A stretch of 64,000 nt of DNA. Source: Roseibium polysiphoniae (GTDB lineage: Bacteria > Pseudomonadota > Alphaproteobacteria > Rhizobiales > Stappiaceae). Below the pieces are notes generated by a model, which did no database searches, was not told the origin of the DNA, and saw nothing but the letters and a program-made list of their open reading frames with translations. Positions 1 through 11,797 of this stretch are shown here, one piece after another. Within the stretch, counting starts at the first letter, position 1. Every line of letters starts with the position of its first letter. The position numbers and the translations under genes were made by a program. The stretch is from the NCBI RefSeq assembly GCF_014842925.1, contig NZ_JACYXJ010000007.1:310001-374000 (forward strand). The letters are read 5' to 3'.

Positions 1-493
1 CATAAATCCGGGCCCGGGTCTTCGTGGGAGAAATCAGCCGCCTAAGAACAGGTCCGACCCGCTCCGGATTGACCGGAAAGTCCAGGGTGTCCAGATCATC
101 GCCGCCGGGTGCAATGCTCTCGCCCGCCTGCAATTGCAGCAGACGCTCCGGATCCACGGTGATCGCCCCGGTGTCGACGGTCGCGGAGGCGGCAATGGCG
201 CCGGAGATGATTTCCCCCTGTGTCAGAAGACTCTGGACACGGGCATCGATCAGCCCGGCACGAAACTGGTTCAAATAGAGAATGCCGATGACCAGCGCGA
301 CAAGACCGACGAGATTGATCGCAACGATCCGCCGGGTCAGCGACGACAGGAAATAGGTGCCGAAGATCTTGCCGAACCGGGCAAGCAAACGGCGCCGGAG
401 ACGCTTGTTGCCCAGCCGGCGCAATTGCGAGCGCTCGGGCACGCCGGTCTGTCCGGGCTCCAACCCTTCTGCCATCTCGCGGTCATTTGTCAT
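1..493 (-). CDS. chvG: Sensor histidine kinase ChvG, N-terminal part (cut by window start)
   Basis: The frame opens at an ATG at 493 and reads without a stop to base 1, giving the first 164 residues; the kinase core lies outside the window. A basic cytoplasmic leader is followed by one membrane segment at about residues 55-75 and then the start of a periplasmic sensor domain containing LLTQGEIISGAI and VLRRLISPTKTR, both typical of the ChvG/ExoS family. Family members sense acid or envelope stress and phosphorylate ChvI. The gene lies 11 bp downstream of chvI on the same strand, the usual chvI-chvG operon. The start codon and family are clear; ligand and output cannot be judged from this fragment. 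Confidence 0.9.
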   Translation of the reverse strand, partial: MTNDREMAEGLEPGQTGVPERSQLRRLGNKRLRRRLLARFGKIFGTYFLSSLTRRIVAINLVGLVALVIGILYLNQFRAGLIDARVQSLLTQGEIISGAIAASATVDTGAITVDPERLLQLQAGESIAPGGDDLDTLDFPVNPERVGPVLRRLISPTKTRARIY

Positions 494-504
494 GCGGCAG
501 GTCT

Positions 505-1203
505 TCAGACCTCCCTGAATCTGTATCCAACACCATAGAGGGTTTCGATCATGTCGAAGTCGTCGTCAACAACCTTGAACTTCTTGCGCAGTCTTTTGAT
601 GTGGCTGTCGATGGTTCGGTCATCTACATAGACCTGGTCGTCATAGGCTGCATCCATGAGCGCGTTGCGGCTCTTGACGACGCCCGGGCGTTGCGCCAGG
701 GCAGACAGAATGAGGAACTCCGTGACCGTCAGCGTGACCGGCTTGTTGTTCCAGGTGCAGGTGTGGCGCTCCTGATCCATCAGCAACTGGCCACGTTCGA
801 GCAGCTTGTCGGCGTCTTCACGTGGCGCTGACGCATCCTTGGGCTGAGCACGGCGCAGAACGGCTCTTACCCGCTCCACAAGAAGGCGTTGAGAGAAAGG
901 TTTGCGGATAAAGTCGTCGGCGCCCATCTTGAGCCCGAACAACTCATCGATCTCGTCATCCTTCGAGGTGAGGAAAATCACCGGGATATCACTGGTCTGA
1001 CGGAGACGGCGCAACAACTCCATGCCATCCATACGCGGCATCTTGATATCGAAGATTGCCAGTTCAGGCGGATCGCTCTGAAGCCCATCCAGCGCCGACG
1101 TGCCGTCGGTATAGGTCTGTACTCGATAGCCTTCCGATTCCAGCGCAATAGAAACCGAAGTCAGAATGTTACGGTCGTCGTCGACCAACGCAATAGTCGG
1201 CAT
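505..1203 (-). CDS. chvI: OmpR-family response regulator ChvI
   Basis: This 232-residue regulator has an N-terminal receiver domain (about 1-120) with acidic pair D8/D9, phospho-acceptor D52 in [11 protein letters not shown]79 and K101, followed by an OmpR/PhoB winged-helix domain (about 140-230) ending [10 protein letters not shown]. The ATG at 1203 gives the standard ChvI N-terminus [12 protein letters not shown]; the frame is open further upstream but the extra residues look like leader translation. With ChvG just downstream it forms a two-component system that in rhizobia and Brucella controls envelope, exopolysaccharide and host-adaptation genes. The divergent pckA neighbour is conserved synteny for this pair. 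Confidence 0.93.
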   Translation of the reverse strand: MPTIALVDDDRNILTSVSIALESEGYRVQTYTDGTSALDGLQSDPPELAIFDIKMPRMDGMELLRRLRQTSDIPVIFLTSKDDEIDELFGLKMGADDFIRKPFSQRLLVERVRAVLRRAQPKDASAPREDADKLLERGQLLMDQERHTCTWNNKPVTLTVTEFLILSALAQRPGVVKSRNALMDAAYDDQVYVDDRTIDSHIKRLRKKFKVVDDDFDMIETLYGVGYRFREV

Positions 1204-1768
1204 GAGCGGGTCCAGGTTCCTTTGTAAATCTGCCCGTCGGTCTGCATGACAGGCAGTGTTCTTAATTGCTGATCTTAGCCTATGCCTCGGAAAATGCGCG
1301 GAAATTAAGGCGCTGTCCATGTGGCGTCCCCCGCAGGTGGGCACTTTGCCGCCAAGGTTCCAGTCATGCCGACAGATTTAGCAGGCAATGCGACGGCAAT
1401 CCGGCTTCGAATGGTTTTGGAACTGCCAGTCTACTCACAGGGAGCCGGTTTCACTTCTTTCGTTTTGAGGGCTCATTCGAAATTTATGGAAGATTTATCG
1501 AAATACTTAACGCGCAACGGCTGAGGCCTCGCAGCATTCGACGCCGCTCATTGAATAGAAGCTCTAGCAACCTCATTAATTTGACATCCGAATTAATTAA
1601 CAAATCGACGCAATCTCTATTTAATCGATTGAATATTGAAATCGATCCTTTGTCTGGCTTGTTGGAATTACCTTGATCTACTAGGTTCCGACCTCCAACG
1701 GATACCGCAGCGTGACATTACGCCGTATCAGTGTTTGGGACCCTCAAGATCACAAGGACCGCGGGATC
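1204..1768. promoter_or_regulatory. Divergent chvI / pckA control region
   Basis: This 565-bp gap separates the two divergent genes and holds no convincing gene. The part from about 1550 to 1680 is markedly AT-rich compared with its surroundings and contains TTAATT/AATTAA inverted runs and ATCGATT/AATCGAT-like repeats, as expected of a promoter region. TTACG and CGTAT half-sites lie at 1718-1728, about 40 bp before the pckA start. Exact promoters cannot be assigned by eye. Confidence 0.5.
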
Positions 1769-3379
1769 ATGAAAGAAGTAGGTGTTAGGAACGCCGCCAA
1801 CGGTGTCGAGACTTTCGGACTGACAGGTCTGACGTCCGTCTATTGGAACCAGAGCGAACCTGCACTTTACGAGTATGCGATCTCTCGAGGCGAGGCGGAG
1901 ATCGCCGCCAATGGTCCATTGGTCGCCGACACGGGCATCCACACTGGCCGCTCACCGAAAGACAAGTTCGTTGTCCGCGACGCCCAGACCTCCGACACGG
2001 TCTGGTGGGACAACAATGCCGAGATGAGCCCGGAGCATTTCGAAGTGCTCCTGTCGGACTTTCGCAAGCACGCCGAAGGCATGGATCTCTTCGCGCAAGA
2101 CCTTTATGGCGGCGCCGAAAAAGCCTATCAGCTGCCAGTGCGCGTCTTCACTGAATACGCTTGGCACTCCTTGTTCATCCGCAACATGCTGCTGCGTCCG
2201 GGCGCCGACGAATTGGCGACCTTCTCTCCAGACATGACCATCATCGACCTGCCGAGCTTCAAGGCGGATCCAGCCCGCCACGGCTGCCGCAGCGAGACAG
2301 TGATTGCCTGCGACCTGAGCCGCAAGATCGTTCTGATCGGCGGTACTTCCTACGCAGGCGAGATGAAAAAATCGGTCTTCACTTTCCTGAACTACCTGCT
2401 GCCGCCGCAGGGCGTTATGTCGATGCATTGCTCCGCGAATGTCGGCGATGCTGGCGACACGGCGGTCTTCTTCGGCCTGTCTGGCACAGGCAAGACCACC
2501 CTTTCGGCAGATCCCTCGCGCACACTGATCGGTGATGACGAGCATGGTTGGGGCAAGACGGGCATCTTCAACTTCGAAGGTGGCTGCTACGCCAAGACGA
2601 TCAAGTTGTCGGCCGAGGCAGAGCCCGAGATTTTCTCGACAACGCAAAGGTTCGGAACCGTTCTGGAAAATGTCGTTCTCGACGACAACCGGGTTCCCGA
2701 TTTCAATGACGGCTCGAAGACGGAAAACACCCGCGCAGCCTACCCGATCCACTTCATCTCCAACGCCAGCGACACAGGAACGGCACCGAAGCCGCAGACG
2801 ATCATCATGCTGACGGCTGATGCATTCGGGGTCATGCCTCCGATTGCCAAGCTGACGCCAGCCGAAGCGATGTACCACTTCCTGTCTGGCTATACGGCCA
2901 AAGTTGCTGGAACCGAAAAGGGTGTAACCGAACCGCAAGCGACATTCTCGACCTGCTTCGGCGCGCCGTTCATTCCCCGGCATCCGTCAGAATATGGCAA
3001 TCTGCTGCGTGACCTGATCGCGGAGCACAATGTCGACTGCTGGCTGGTCAACACAGGCTGGACCGGTGGTGCTTATGGCGTCGGCGAGCGTATGCCCATC
3101 AAGGCGACCCGCTCGTTGTTGCGCGCCGCTCTCGACGGGTCTCTGAAGTCCGCCGAATTCCGCACGGATGCAAACTTCGGTTTCGCCGTTCCCATGAGCG
3201 TCGAGGGTGTCGACAGTGCGATCCTCGATCCGCGCAGCACATGGGCGGACAAGAACGCCTATGACGTTCAGGCCGCAAAACTCGTGCAGATGTTTATCGA
3301 CAACTTCGAAACCTTCGAAGAGCATGTCGACGGCTCTGTTCTGGCGGCTGCCCCTGCCCTGCGTGCTGCCGCCGAATAG
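1769..3379 (+). CDS. pckA: Phosphoenolpyruvate carboxykinase (ATP)
   Basis: PckA catalyses ATP-dependent conversion of oxaloacetate to phosphoenolpyruvate, the first committed step of gluconeogenesis from TCA intermediates, in the cytoplasm. The 536-residue product has the family's usual length. Visible signatures are the P-loop [11 protein letters not shown] (about 236-246), the downstream GDDEHGW metal/nucleotide segment and the substrate-site segment [15 protein letters not shown]. The ATG at 1769 gives the expected N-terminus ([12 protein letters not shown]); the frame is open upstream to 1712 but that extension is not family-like. It stands alone, divergent from chvI, and ends in a strong terminator. 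Confidence 0.97.
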   Translation: MKEVGVRNAANGVETFGLTGLTSVYWNQSEPALYEYAISRGEAEIAANGPLVADTGIHTGRSPKDKFVVRDAQTSDTVWWDNNAEMSPEHFEVLLSDFRKHAEGMDLFAQDLYGGAEKAYQLPVRVFTEYAWHSLFIRNMLLRPGADELATFSPDMTIIDLPSFKADPARHGCRSETVIACDLSRKIVLIGGTSYAGEMKKSVFTFLNYLLPPQGVMSMHCSANVGDAGDTAVFFGLSGTGKTTLSADPSRTLIGDDEHGWGKTGIFNFEGGCYAKTIKLSAEAEPEIFSTTQRFGTVLENVVLDDNRVPDFNDGSKTENTRAAYPIHFISNASDTGTAPKPQTIIMLTADAFGVMPPIAKLTPAEAMYHFLSGYTAKVAGTEKGVTEPQATFSTCFGAPFIPRHPSEYGNLLRDLIAEHNVDCWLVNTGWTGGAYGVGERMPIKATRSLLRAALDGSLKSAEFRTDANFGFAVPMSVEGVDSAILDPRSTWADKNAYDVQAAKLVQMFIDNFETFEEHVDGSVLAAAPALRAAAE

Positions 3380-3407
3380 ACCAGTGACATAACGCTTTGC
3401 CGTCTCA

Positions 3408-3443
3408 AATGGCGCGCCAGCACCGGGCGCGCCATTTTAATTT
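3408..3443 (+). terminator. Rho-independent terminator of pckA
   Basis: A 12-bp perfect stem, AAATGGCGCGCC paired with GGCGCGCCATTT, encloses a short loop and is followed by a T-rich tail. It lies 28 bp after the pckA stop. Confidence 0.85.
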
Positions 3444-3511
3444 GTGCGCGGATGTCTTCCTTGCCCGTCAGTTCTGCTTATATTCATCAGGCAATGGAGA
3501 GGAGGCCACGC

Positions 3512-3859
3512 ATGACTTCTGACAGCACGACGACGCCACTGGATATTCTGGCGACAGCAGAAGACTGGAAGGCCTCCGGGCGGAATGTCGCCTTGGCAAC
3601 CGTTGTTGAAACCTGGGGCTCGGCGCCAAGGCCCGTCGGCTCCCACCTCGTGATCGACGATCAGGGAAACTTCGAGGGATCCGTATCCGGCGGCTGCGTT
3701 GAGGGTGCTGTTGTTTCCGAAGCCATCGACGTCATCGATAGCGGAAAGCCGACAGTGCTTGAATTTGGGGTCGCAGATGAAACCGCCTGGCAGGTGGGCC
3801 TGTCCTGCGGAGGGCGCATCCGCGTCTATGTCGAACCGGTCGGACCTTCCGCCGCCTGA
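3512..3859 (+). CDS. XdhC/CoxI N-terminal-domain protein
   Basis: This 115-residue protein matches the N-terminal half of XdhC/CoxI maturation factors: ALATVVETWGSAPRPVGSHL, then the conserved GSVSGGCVEGAVV and VGLSCGGRIRVYVEP segments, with cysteines in both SGGCVE and LSCGG. XdhC proteins bind molybdenum cofactor, protect it and promote its sulfuration before insertion into xanthine-dehydrogenase-family enzymes. An AGGAGG-type site at 3496-3504 favours the ATG at 3512 over upstream starts. The C-terminal Rossmann half is encoded separately 27 bp downstream, an arrangement seen in cox-type clusters. No molybdenum hydroxylase gene is in the window, so its client is unknown. Confidence 0.8.
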   Translation: MTSDSTTTPLDILATAEDWKASGRNVALATVVETWGSAPRPVGSHLVIDDQGNFEGSVSGGCVEGAVVSEAIDVIDSGKPTVLEFGVADETAWQVGLSCGGRIRVYVEPVGPSAA

Positions 3860-3886
3860 AATTGCCGTCTGCATGAAGGTCTTCTG

Positions 3887-4585
3887 ATGGATTTTTCCCT
3901 TCTCACCGCCCTCAACAAGGAACGTTCCGAGCGGCGGGCCGCCGTCCTGGTGACCGACATCGGCACAGGTGCCCAACGCCTGATCCTGCGGAGCGCTGAT
4001 ACTTCTGCCGATCCGTTGCACGAAGAGCTCCAGCGCCGTTTTCGCTCCGGCAAATCAGGAATGGTTGAGTTGGATGACGGCACTTCGGCCTTTCTGACCG
4101 TCAATGTTCCGCCGCCACGGCTTGTGATCATCGGCGCCGTTCATATTTCCCAGGCACTGGTGCCCATGGCGGAAATCGCCGGGTTTGATGTAACCGTTGT
4201 CGATCCGCGCACCGCCTTTGCCACGGAAGAGCGTTTTCCCGGCGGAACCCTCAAGGCCGAATGGCCGGAGGATGTTCTCAAGAGCACACCACTTGACCCC
4301 TATACCGCGGTCGCCGCCGTCACCCATGACCCGAAGATCGACGACATTCCCCTGATCGAGGCACTGAAATCCGAGTGTTTCTATGTCGGCGCCCTTGGCA
4401 GCTGGAAGACCCACGGCAAACGCGTCGAACGGTTCAAGGCAGCTGGTCTCAGCGATGCGCAGATCGGCCGCATCGACGCTCCGATTGGCCTTGATATCGG
4501 TGCGGCGTCTCCGGCGGAAATTGCGGTTGCCGTTCTGGCCAACATCATCTTCGCGTTGCGCAAGGAGGCAGGTGGCCTCCAATGA
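3887..4585 (+). CDS. XdhC family protein, Rossmann-domain half
   Basis: The 232-residue product carries the XdhC C-terminal Rossmann-like domain: LVIIGAVHISQALVPMA followed by FDVTVVDPRTAFAT and AVAAVTHDPKIDD, then FYVGALGSWKTHGKRVER and LDIGAASPAEIAVAVLA, all characteristic of this family. The N-terminal segment (about 1-80) is divergent. It presumably acts with the preceding XdhC-N protein in molybdenum-cofactor maturation. Its stop overlaps the next start by 4 bp (ATGA at 4582-4585), so the three genes are almost certainly one operon. Confidence 0.85.
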   Translation: MDFSLLTALNKERSERRAAVLVTDIGTGAQRLILRSADTSADPLHEELQRRFRSGKSGMVELDDGTSAFLTVNVPPPRLVIIGAVHISQALVPMAEIAGFDVTVVDPRTAFATEERFPGGTLKAEWPEDVLKSTPLDPYTAVAAVTHDPKIDDIPLIEALKSECFYVGALGSWKTHGKRVERFKAAGLSDAQIGRIDAPIGLDIGAASPAEIAVAVLANIIFALRKEAGGLQ

Positions 4586-6201
4586 TCTTTGGGCCCGTCC
4601 CGACGCGCGATGCCATCGGCTGCATTCTCGCACATAGCACCAAACTGCCGTCGGCGACCTACAAGAAGGGGCGTGTGCTGGATGCTCAGGACGTTGCCGC
4701 GCTGACAGCTGCCGGCGTTGAGGAGATCGTTGTCGCGCAGCTTTCGCCTGACGATGTCGGTGAGGATGTAGCCGCCGCGCGCATCGCCGCGGCCTGTAAC
4801 GGCGGCCACCTGTCGAGTGACACGCCCTTCACCGGCCGGGTCAATCTTCATGCGGAGGCGAGCGGGCTCCTGATCGTCGACGCATCTGCGATCAATCAGA
4901 TGAACCGGATCGACCCGGCCATCACCATCGCCACGCTCCCGGCCTATGAGAAGGTCGCTGAGGGCCGCATGGTCGCCACTGCAAAGATCATCCCCTTCGC
5001 AGTGCCAGGCGATCTCATTGCGCAGGCGGAGGCAACCATCCGCGGCGGGCTGCGAATAGCTCCCTTCGGGAGCCGGAAGATCGGGCTGGTTGCGACCAAA
5101 CTGGACCACCTGAAGCCCGCAACCATGGATAAAACCCGACGGGTCCTGGAGCACCGGCTAAGTGCGAGCAACAGCCAGATTATTGGCGAGGAACGGGTTG
5201 CGCACACTGCCGAGGCCGTCGCCGAGGCCATGAACCGTCTGCAGGCAAGTGGTGCGGATCTGCTCGTTCTCTTCGGTGCGTCCGCGGTTGTGGACCGGCA
5301 GGACGTCCTTCCGCGGGCCATCGAGGAGGCCGGAGGAAGCGTGACCTATTTCGGAATGCCGGTAGATCCGGGCAATCTGCTGCTCCTTGGGGACTATCAG
5401 GGCGTGCCGGTGATCGGGGCTCCCGGGTGCGCGCGCAGCCCGAAGGAAAACGGTTTCGACTGGATCCTCGATCGGCTTCTTGCGGGGATCGTGGTTCGCC
5501 CAGAAGACATTTCCGGGCTTGGCGTTGGAGGTTTGCTGATGGAAATCGGATCACGTCCCCAGCCACGGGAGAAGACGGAACACAGCAAGAGCCCGAAAGT
5601 TGGCGCGATTGTTCTTGCTGCGGGCAAATCAAGCCGCATGGGACCGCGCAACAAGCTCCTTGAGACCGTCAACGGATTGCCGCTGGTGGCTCATGCGGCG
5701 GGAGCGGCGTCCCGGGCGGGCATTGACCAAACGGTTGTGATTACGGGCCACATGGCGCACGCGATTGCCAAATGCCTCGACGAAATGGACGTCACACTCA
5801 CGCATAATCCCGATTATGCAGACGGGATGGCCGGATCCATCCGGGCTGGTGTCGCGGCGCTCGCGCCGGACATCGATGCCGCCATCATTCTCCTTGGCGA
5901 CATGCCTGGTATCGATTCCCAGATTATCCAGAACATGATCGCGGCCTATACTGATGATCCATCGACTTTGATTGTGGCCGCGAGTGCCAGTGGGAAAAGG
6001 GGCAATCCCGTCCTGTGGGACAAACGTTTCTTCCCGGATCTCATGAAACTGCACGGCGATATCGGCGCGCGGCATATCATTGCCGAGAACAACCACCTGC
6101 TCCGCGAGATCGACATCGGCGACGCTGCACGGATTGATTTGGACACACCGGAAGCACTTGCTTCGTATCGCCAGGCTCCCGATCCTGTAAACAAATCGTA
6201 A
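4582..6201 (+). CDS. MoeA/MoCF-like domain fused to MobA-like nucleotidyltransferase
   Basis: This 539-residue protein is a two-domain fusion. The N-terminal part (about 1-335) resembles molybdopterin-binding MoCF proteins, with a segment LLVLFGASAVVDRQDV and a GxPGCARSPKENGFDW-type motif. The C-terminal part (about 343-535) is a MobA/MocA-like NTP transferase with GAIVLAAGKSSRMG (nucleotide-binding signature), the GDMPGID metal-site motif and GNPVLWD. The C-terminal domain should add CMP or GMP to molybdopterin; the sequence closest by eye is the MocA (cytidylyl) type, which suits xanthine-dehydrogenase-family enzymes and the XdhC neighbours. Translation is probably coupled to the upstream gene through the ATGA overlap. 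Confidence 0.88.
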   Translation: MIFGPVPTRDAIGCILAHSTKLPSATYKKGRVLDAQDVAALTAAGVEEIVVAQLSPDDVGEDVAAARIAAACNGGHLSSDTPFTGRVNLHAEASGLLIVDASAINQMNRIDPAITIATLPAYEKVAEGRMVATAKIIPFAVPGDLIAQAEATIRGGLRIAPFGSRKIGLVATKLDHLKPATMDKTRRVLEHRLSASNSQIIGEERVAHTAEAVAEAMNRLQASGADLLVLFGASAVVDRQDVLPRAIEEAGGSVTYFGMPVDPGNLLLLGDYQGVPVIGAPGCARSPKENGFDWILDRLLAGIVVRPEDISGLGVGGLLMEIGSRPQPREKTEHSKSPKVGAIVLAAGKSSRMGPRNKLLETVNGLPLVAHAAGAASRAGIDQTVVITGHMAHAIAKCLDEMDVTLTHNPDYADGMAGSIRAGVAALAPDIDAAIILLGDMPGIDSQIIQNMIAAYTDDPSTLIVAASASGKRGNPVLWDKRFFPDLMKLHGDIGARHIIAENNHLLREIDIGDAARIDLDTPEALASYRQAPDPVNKS

Positions 6202-6251
6202 ATACGATTGAAAAATAACAAGAATAAAGACAAATCAGCGCAGTTGTGGGA

Positions 6252-6282
6252 GCGCATCTTAACTACCCAAGTAGTTATGCGC
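6252..6282. promoter_or_regulatory. Inverted repeat upstream of the GcrA-like gene
   Basis: TAACTAC and GTAGTTA form a perfect dyad around CCAA, extended by outer GCGCA/TGCGC arms after a 3-nt bulge. It lies between the molybdenum-cofactor operon and the small gene at 6497 and has no T-run, so an operator or RNA hairpin is more likely than a terminator. The rest of the 295-bp gap shows no gene. Confidence 0.4.
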
Positions 6283-6496
6283 AATTTGCAGGCCTCCCAT
6301 GTGCGGTTTCGTATTGCATTTTTGTGACGCCGGACTTATCTATCTCCTGCGTTTGCTCTCAGGGCTCTTAGAGTCCGGTCATTCATTGTCCCGAGCAGGG
6401 CGTACATCCGTTAAACGACACTCGCTGTTCGGATCCAGGTTCTGGATGCTCGAGCGCCTTTGTCGCGTCTATAGAACTATAAAAGAGGAAAATCCA

Positions 6497-6703
6497 ATGA
6501 GTGACTTGAGCCTCCCGCGTCCAGGATGCTGCAAATGGGCAGAAGGCGATTCCGGTAGCTATACGTTTCCGTGCTCCAACCGTGTCGAGCCGGGCGTTTC
6601 CTATTGCGATGACCACCGTTCGATCGTCTACATTCCGCCGGAAGAGCGCCGCCGGAACCGTGGTGGTGGCATGAACACCTCGTTCAAGCGCATCGCTGCC
6701 TGA
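6497..6703 (+). CDS. Small protein resembling the GcrA C-terminal cysteine motif
   Basis: This 68-residue protein has the arrangement CKWAEGDSG...FPCSN...YCDDHRSIVYIPPEERRRNR, closely matching the C-terminal cysteine/histidine segment of the alphaproteobacterial cell-cycle regulator GcrA (CKWPxGDP...FCG...YCxxH). The N-terminal DNA-binding helix-turn-helix of GcrA is absent. Four cysteines and a histidine could bind zinc. An AAGAGGA ribosome site at 6482-6488 supports the ATG at 6497, and a terminator follows. It may be a stand-alone sigma-factor-contact or zinc module; function is unknown. GcrA itself is about 170 residues, so this is a distinct mini-protein rather than gcrA. Confidence 0.6.
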   Translation: MSDLSLPRPGCCKWAEGDSGSYTFPCSNRVEPGVSYCDDHRSIVYIPPEERRRNRGGGMNTSFKRIAA

Positions 6704-6735
6704 TCAGTTGCGGCAGACGCAGCTCCGACATTTCA

Positions 6736-6759
6736 AACCCGGCTCCGGCCGGGTTTTTT
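6736..6759 (+). terminator. Terminator of the GcrA-like gene
   Basis: A CCCGGC/GCCGGG stem with a short loop is followed directly by TTTTTT, 33 bp after the stop codon. Confidence 0.75.
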
Positions 6760-6776
6760 CTTGCCCGGCGCGCCAT

Positions 6777-6805
6777 AAAAAAACGCGACCCGAGGGCCGC
6801 GTTTT
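6777..6805 (-). terminator. Terminator of the atp operon
   Basis: Read on the minus strand, AAAACGCGGCCC pairs with GGGTCGCGTTTT and runs into a T tract. It lies 36 bp beyond the atpC stop and faces the terminator of the convergent small gene. Confidence 0.8.
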
Positions 6806-6840
6806 CAAGTCCCTCAAGAGGGAGGAATTTGTCAGCCGGA

Positions 6841-7248
6841 TCAGGCGGCCTTGAGAGCCTCGGCAACGTCACGCAGGTGAGAGAGCGCCTGCTCTGCCTT
6901 CTGCTTCGCATCGTCACCCTTGGCGTCGGCAACGTCTTCTTCAGCGTTCTTGATCTGGGTTGCCAGATCATCGGCACTGATTTCGGACACTGGCGTTGCC
7001 TGTTCGGCAAGGATGGTCAGACCCGTGTTCGCAACATCGGCAAACCCGCCGCGTACGAAATACTCGTCCAACGTGCCACCTTCCTTGCGGACTTTCAGGA
7101 TGCCCGGCTTGATGGTGGACATGAACGGGCTGTGGTTCTTCAGAACGCCAAACTCGCCTTCGGTTCCCGGCACGATGACCTCAAGAACCTGTTCGGACAG
7201 GAGCTGGCGCTCCGGCGAGACCAACTCGAACTGGAATAAGTCAGCCAT
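6841..7248 (-). CDS. atpC: ATP synthase F1 epsilon subunit
   Basis: AtpC is the central-stalk epsilon subunit that couples F1 to the rotor and restrains ATP hydrolysis. The 135-residue product begins with the family signature FQFELVSPERQLLSEQVLEV, continues with PGTEGEFGVLKNHSPFMSTI, the beta-sandwich domain, and ends with a helical tail (about 90-135). It is the last gene of atpHAGDC, 97 bp after atpD, and is followed by a terminator. Length and order are normal for alphaproteobacteria, which keep the Fo genes elsewhere. Confidence 0.95.
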   Translation of the reverse strand: MADLFQFELVSPERQLLSEQVLEVIVPGTEGEFGVLKNHSPFMSTIKPGILKVRKEGGTLDEYFVRGGFADVANTGLTILAEQATPVSEISADDLATQIKNAEEDVADAKGDDAKQKAEQALSHLRDVAEALKAA

Positions 7249-7345
7249 TTGGCGTCTTCCTTGTCAGTCTTGTTTAGTCGACAGCCAAAATGGCCATCAA
7301 AGCGGCTGAACCGGGCACAGTGTCTGCGCCCGGTCCGAAAGAACG

Positions 7346-9675
<2,330 letters not shown>

Positions 9676-9707
9676 GGCCGCCCCTGCTCCTTATCCCGGT
9701 TGCGTGA

Positions 9708-11237
9708 TCAGGCGAAGTTCTTGGCGAACGCGTCGAGCGCAGCCTTGAGCTTTTCCGTCAGATCAGCGTCAAGCGCCTTCTTTTCCCAGATCGCGTCCAG
9801 GAGTTCCTTGTGCTCGCCGCGCATGAAGAGCAGCAGGCCTTCTTCGAAGTCACCGACACGATCAACCGCAATGTTGTCGAGGTAGCCGTTCACGCCAGCG
9901 TAAATGACCGCGACCTGTTCTTCCGTCTTGAGCGGCGAGAACTGAGGCTGCTTCAGCAGCTCGGTCAGACGCGCACCACGGTTCAGCAGGCGCTGGGTCG
10001 TGGCATCAAGGTCGGAACCGAACTGGGCGAAAGCGGCCATTTCACGATACTGGGCAAGTTCACCCTTAATCGGACCAGCAACCTGCTTCATCGCCTTGAT
10101 CTGAGCGGAAGAGCCCACGCGGGAAACCGAGAGACCAACGTTCACGGCCGGGCGGATGCCCTGGTAGAACAGATCGGTTTCAAGGAAGATCTGACCATCG
10201 GTGATCGAGATCACGTTGGTCGGAATGAACGCGGAAACGTCGTTGCCCTGGGTTTCGATGACCGGCAGAGCGGTCAGGGAACCGGAACCGTTGTCTTCGT
10301 TCAGCTTCGCTGCACGCTCGAGCAGACGGGAGTGAAGGTAGAAAACGTCACCAGGGAAAGCTTCACGTCCTGGCGGACGACGAAGCAGCAGGGACATCTG
10401 ACGGTAGGCCACGGCCTGCTTGGTCAGATCGTCATAACCGATCACGGCATGCATGGAGTTGTCGCGGAAGAATTCGCCCATCGCACAGCCGGCAAACGGC
10501 GCCAGGAACTGCAGCGGTGCTGCGTCCGATGCGGTTGCGGCGATGACGATGGAGTATTCCAGCGCGCCAGCGTCTTCCAGGGTCTTCACGAACTGAGCGA
10601 CCGTGGAGCGCTTCTGACCGACAGCAACGTAGATGCAGTACAGCTTTGCATCTTCGTCGTCGCCTGCATGCAGAGGCTTCTGGTTCAGGAAGGTGTCGAG
10701 GATGATCGCGGTCTTACCGGTCTGACGGTCACCAATGACAAGCTCACGCTGTCCACGACCAACCGGGATCAGCGCATCAATTGCCTTGAGGCCGGTCTGC
10801 ATCGGCTCGTGAACAGACTTACGCGGCAGAATGCCGGGAGCCTTGACGTCCACGCGGCGCTTTTCGGTTGCCTCGATCGGGCCCTTGCCGTCCAGCGGGT
10901 TGCCGAGCGGATCGACGACGCGGCCAAGCAGAGCCTTGCCGACCGGAACTTCAACGATGGCGCCGGTCCGCTTGACCGTGTCACCTTCTTTGATGCCGCG
11001 GTCAGAACCGAAGATAACGACACCAACGTTGTCGCTTTCCAGGTTCAGAGCCATGCCCCGGACGCCGCCCGGGAACTCGACCATTTCACCAGCCTGAACC
11101 TTGTCCAGACCATACACACGAGCAATACCGTCACCGACGGACAGCACCTGACCAACTTCAGAAACTTCGGCTTCCTGGCCGAAGCTCTTGATCTGGTCCT
11201 TGAGGATAGCGGAAATTTCCGCGGCCCGAATATCCAT
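9708..11237 (-). CDS. atpA: ATP synthase F1 alpha subunit
   Basis: AtpA is the non-catalytic nucleotide-binding subunit of F1. The 509-residue sequence has [20 protein letters not shown] at the N-terminus, the P-loop [10 protein letters not shown], the [20 protein letters not shown] segment and the arginine-finger region [15 protein letters not shown] [13 protein letters not shown]. Its ATG overlaps the atpH stop by one base (TGATG), indicating translational coupling in atpHAGDC. Confidence 0.98.
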   Translation of the reverse strand: MDIRAAEISAILKDQIKSFGQEAEVSEVGQVLSVGDGIARVYGLDKVQAGEMVEFPGGVRGMALNLESDNVGVVIFGSDRGIKEGDTVKRTGAIVEVPVGKALLGRVVDPLGNPLDGKGPIEATEKRRVDVKAPGILPRKSVHEPMQTGLKAIDALIPVGRGQRELVIGDRQTGKTAIILDTFLNQKPLHAGDDEDAKLYCIYVAVGQKRSTVAQFVKTLEDAGALEYSIVIAATASDAAPLQFLAPFAGCAMGEFFRDNSMHAVIGYDDLTKQAVAYRQMSLLLRRPPGREAFPGDVFYLHSRLLERAAKLNEDNGSGSLTALPVIETQGNDVSAFIPTNVISITDGQIFLETDLFYQGIRPAVNVGLSVSRVGSSAQIKAMKQVAGPIKGELAQYREMAAFAQFGSDLDATTQRLLNRGARLTELLKQPQFSPLKTEEQVAVIYAGVNGYLDNIAVDRVGDFEEGLLLFMRGEHKELLDAIWEKKALDADLTEKLKAALDAFAKNFA

Positions 11238-11797
11238 CAGCCGACCTCTTTCATCGCGAACTTGAGGGAATTGAGTTTGGTACGCAGCGACGTATCGATC
11301 ATGCGGGAACCGACCTTGACCACAAGGCCACCGATCAGAGCAGGATCAACCTTCGCCGAGATATTTACGGACTTGCCCGAAGACGCCGAGAGCGCTTCTT
11401 TCAGGGCAGTAACCTGATCATCAGACAGCTCAGCTGCCGAGACGACCTCAGCCGTTTCCTCGCCGCGCTTTTCAGCCAGCAGGACCCGGAAGGCCTTGAT
11501 CATGTCAGGGAGCACGAAGAGGCGCCGGTTGCGGGCCGCCAGCTTCACGAAGTTGCCGGCAAGGCCAGAGATCTGGGCCTTGTCGAGAAGTGCCGTGAGC
11601 GCATTAAGCTGCTCTTCAGCACTGAAAGCGGGGCTTTTCACGAGGCGGTCGAGATCAGAGCTTTCTGCGAGGAAGCCCTCGAAGTTGCCAAGATCGCGCT
11701 CCACATCGGCGGTCACACCAGTTTCCTCGGCCAAGTCGAGGAGGGCGGACGCATAACGCTTAGCCACGCCGGATACGAGAGATACGTTGTCAGTCAC
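11237..11797 (-). CDS. atpH: ATP synthase F1 delta subunit
   Basis: AtpH joins the F1 head to the peripheral stalk. A GTG start at 11797 yields 186 residues, the usual length, beginning [23 protein letters not shown], which matches the family start; the frame stays open further upstream but those residues are not family-like. The C-terminal signature is [20 protein letters not shown]. It is the first gene of the F1 operon, so the operon promoter should lie in the gap beyond 11797. Confidence 0.92.
   Translation of the reverse strand: MTDNVSLVSGVAKRYASALLDLAEETGVTADVERDLGNFEGFLAESSDLDRLVKSPAFSAEEQLNALTALLDKAQISGLAGNFVKLAARNRRLFVLPDMIKAFRVLLAEKRGEETAEVVSAAELSDDQVTALKEALSASSGKSVNISAKVDPALIGGLVVKVGSRMIDTSLRTKLNSLKFAMKEVG

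Noticed and set aside
9810..11417. 535-codon plus-strand frame opposite atpA
   Set aside because: Antisense shadow of a highly conserved gene.
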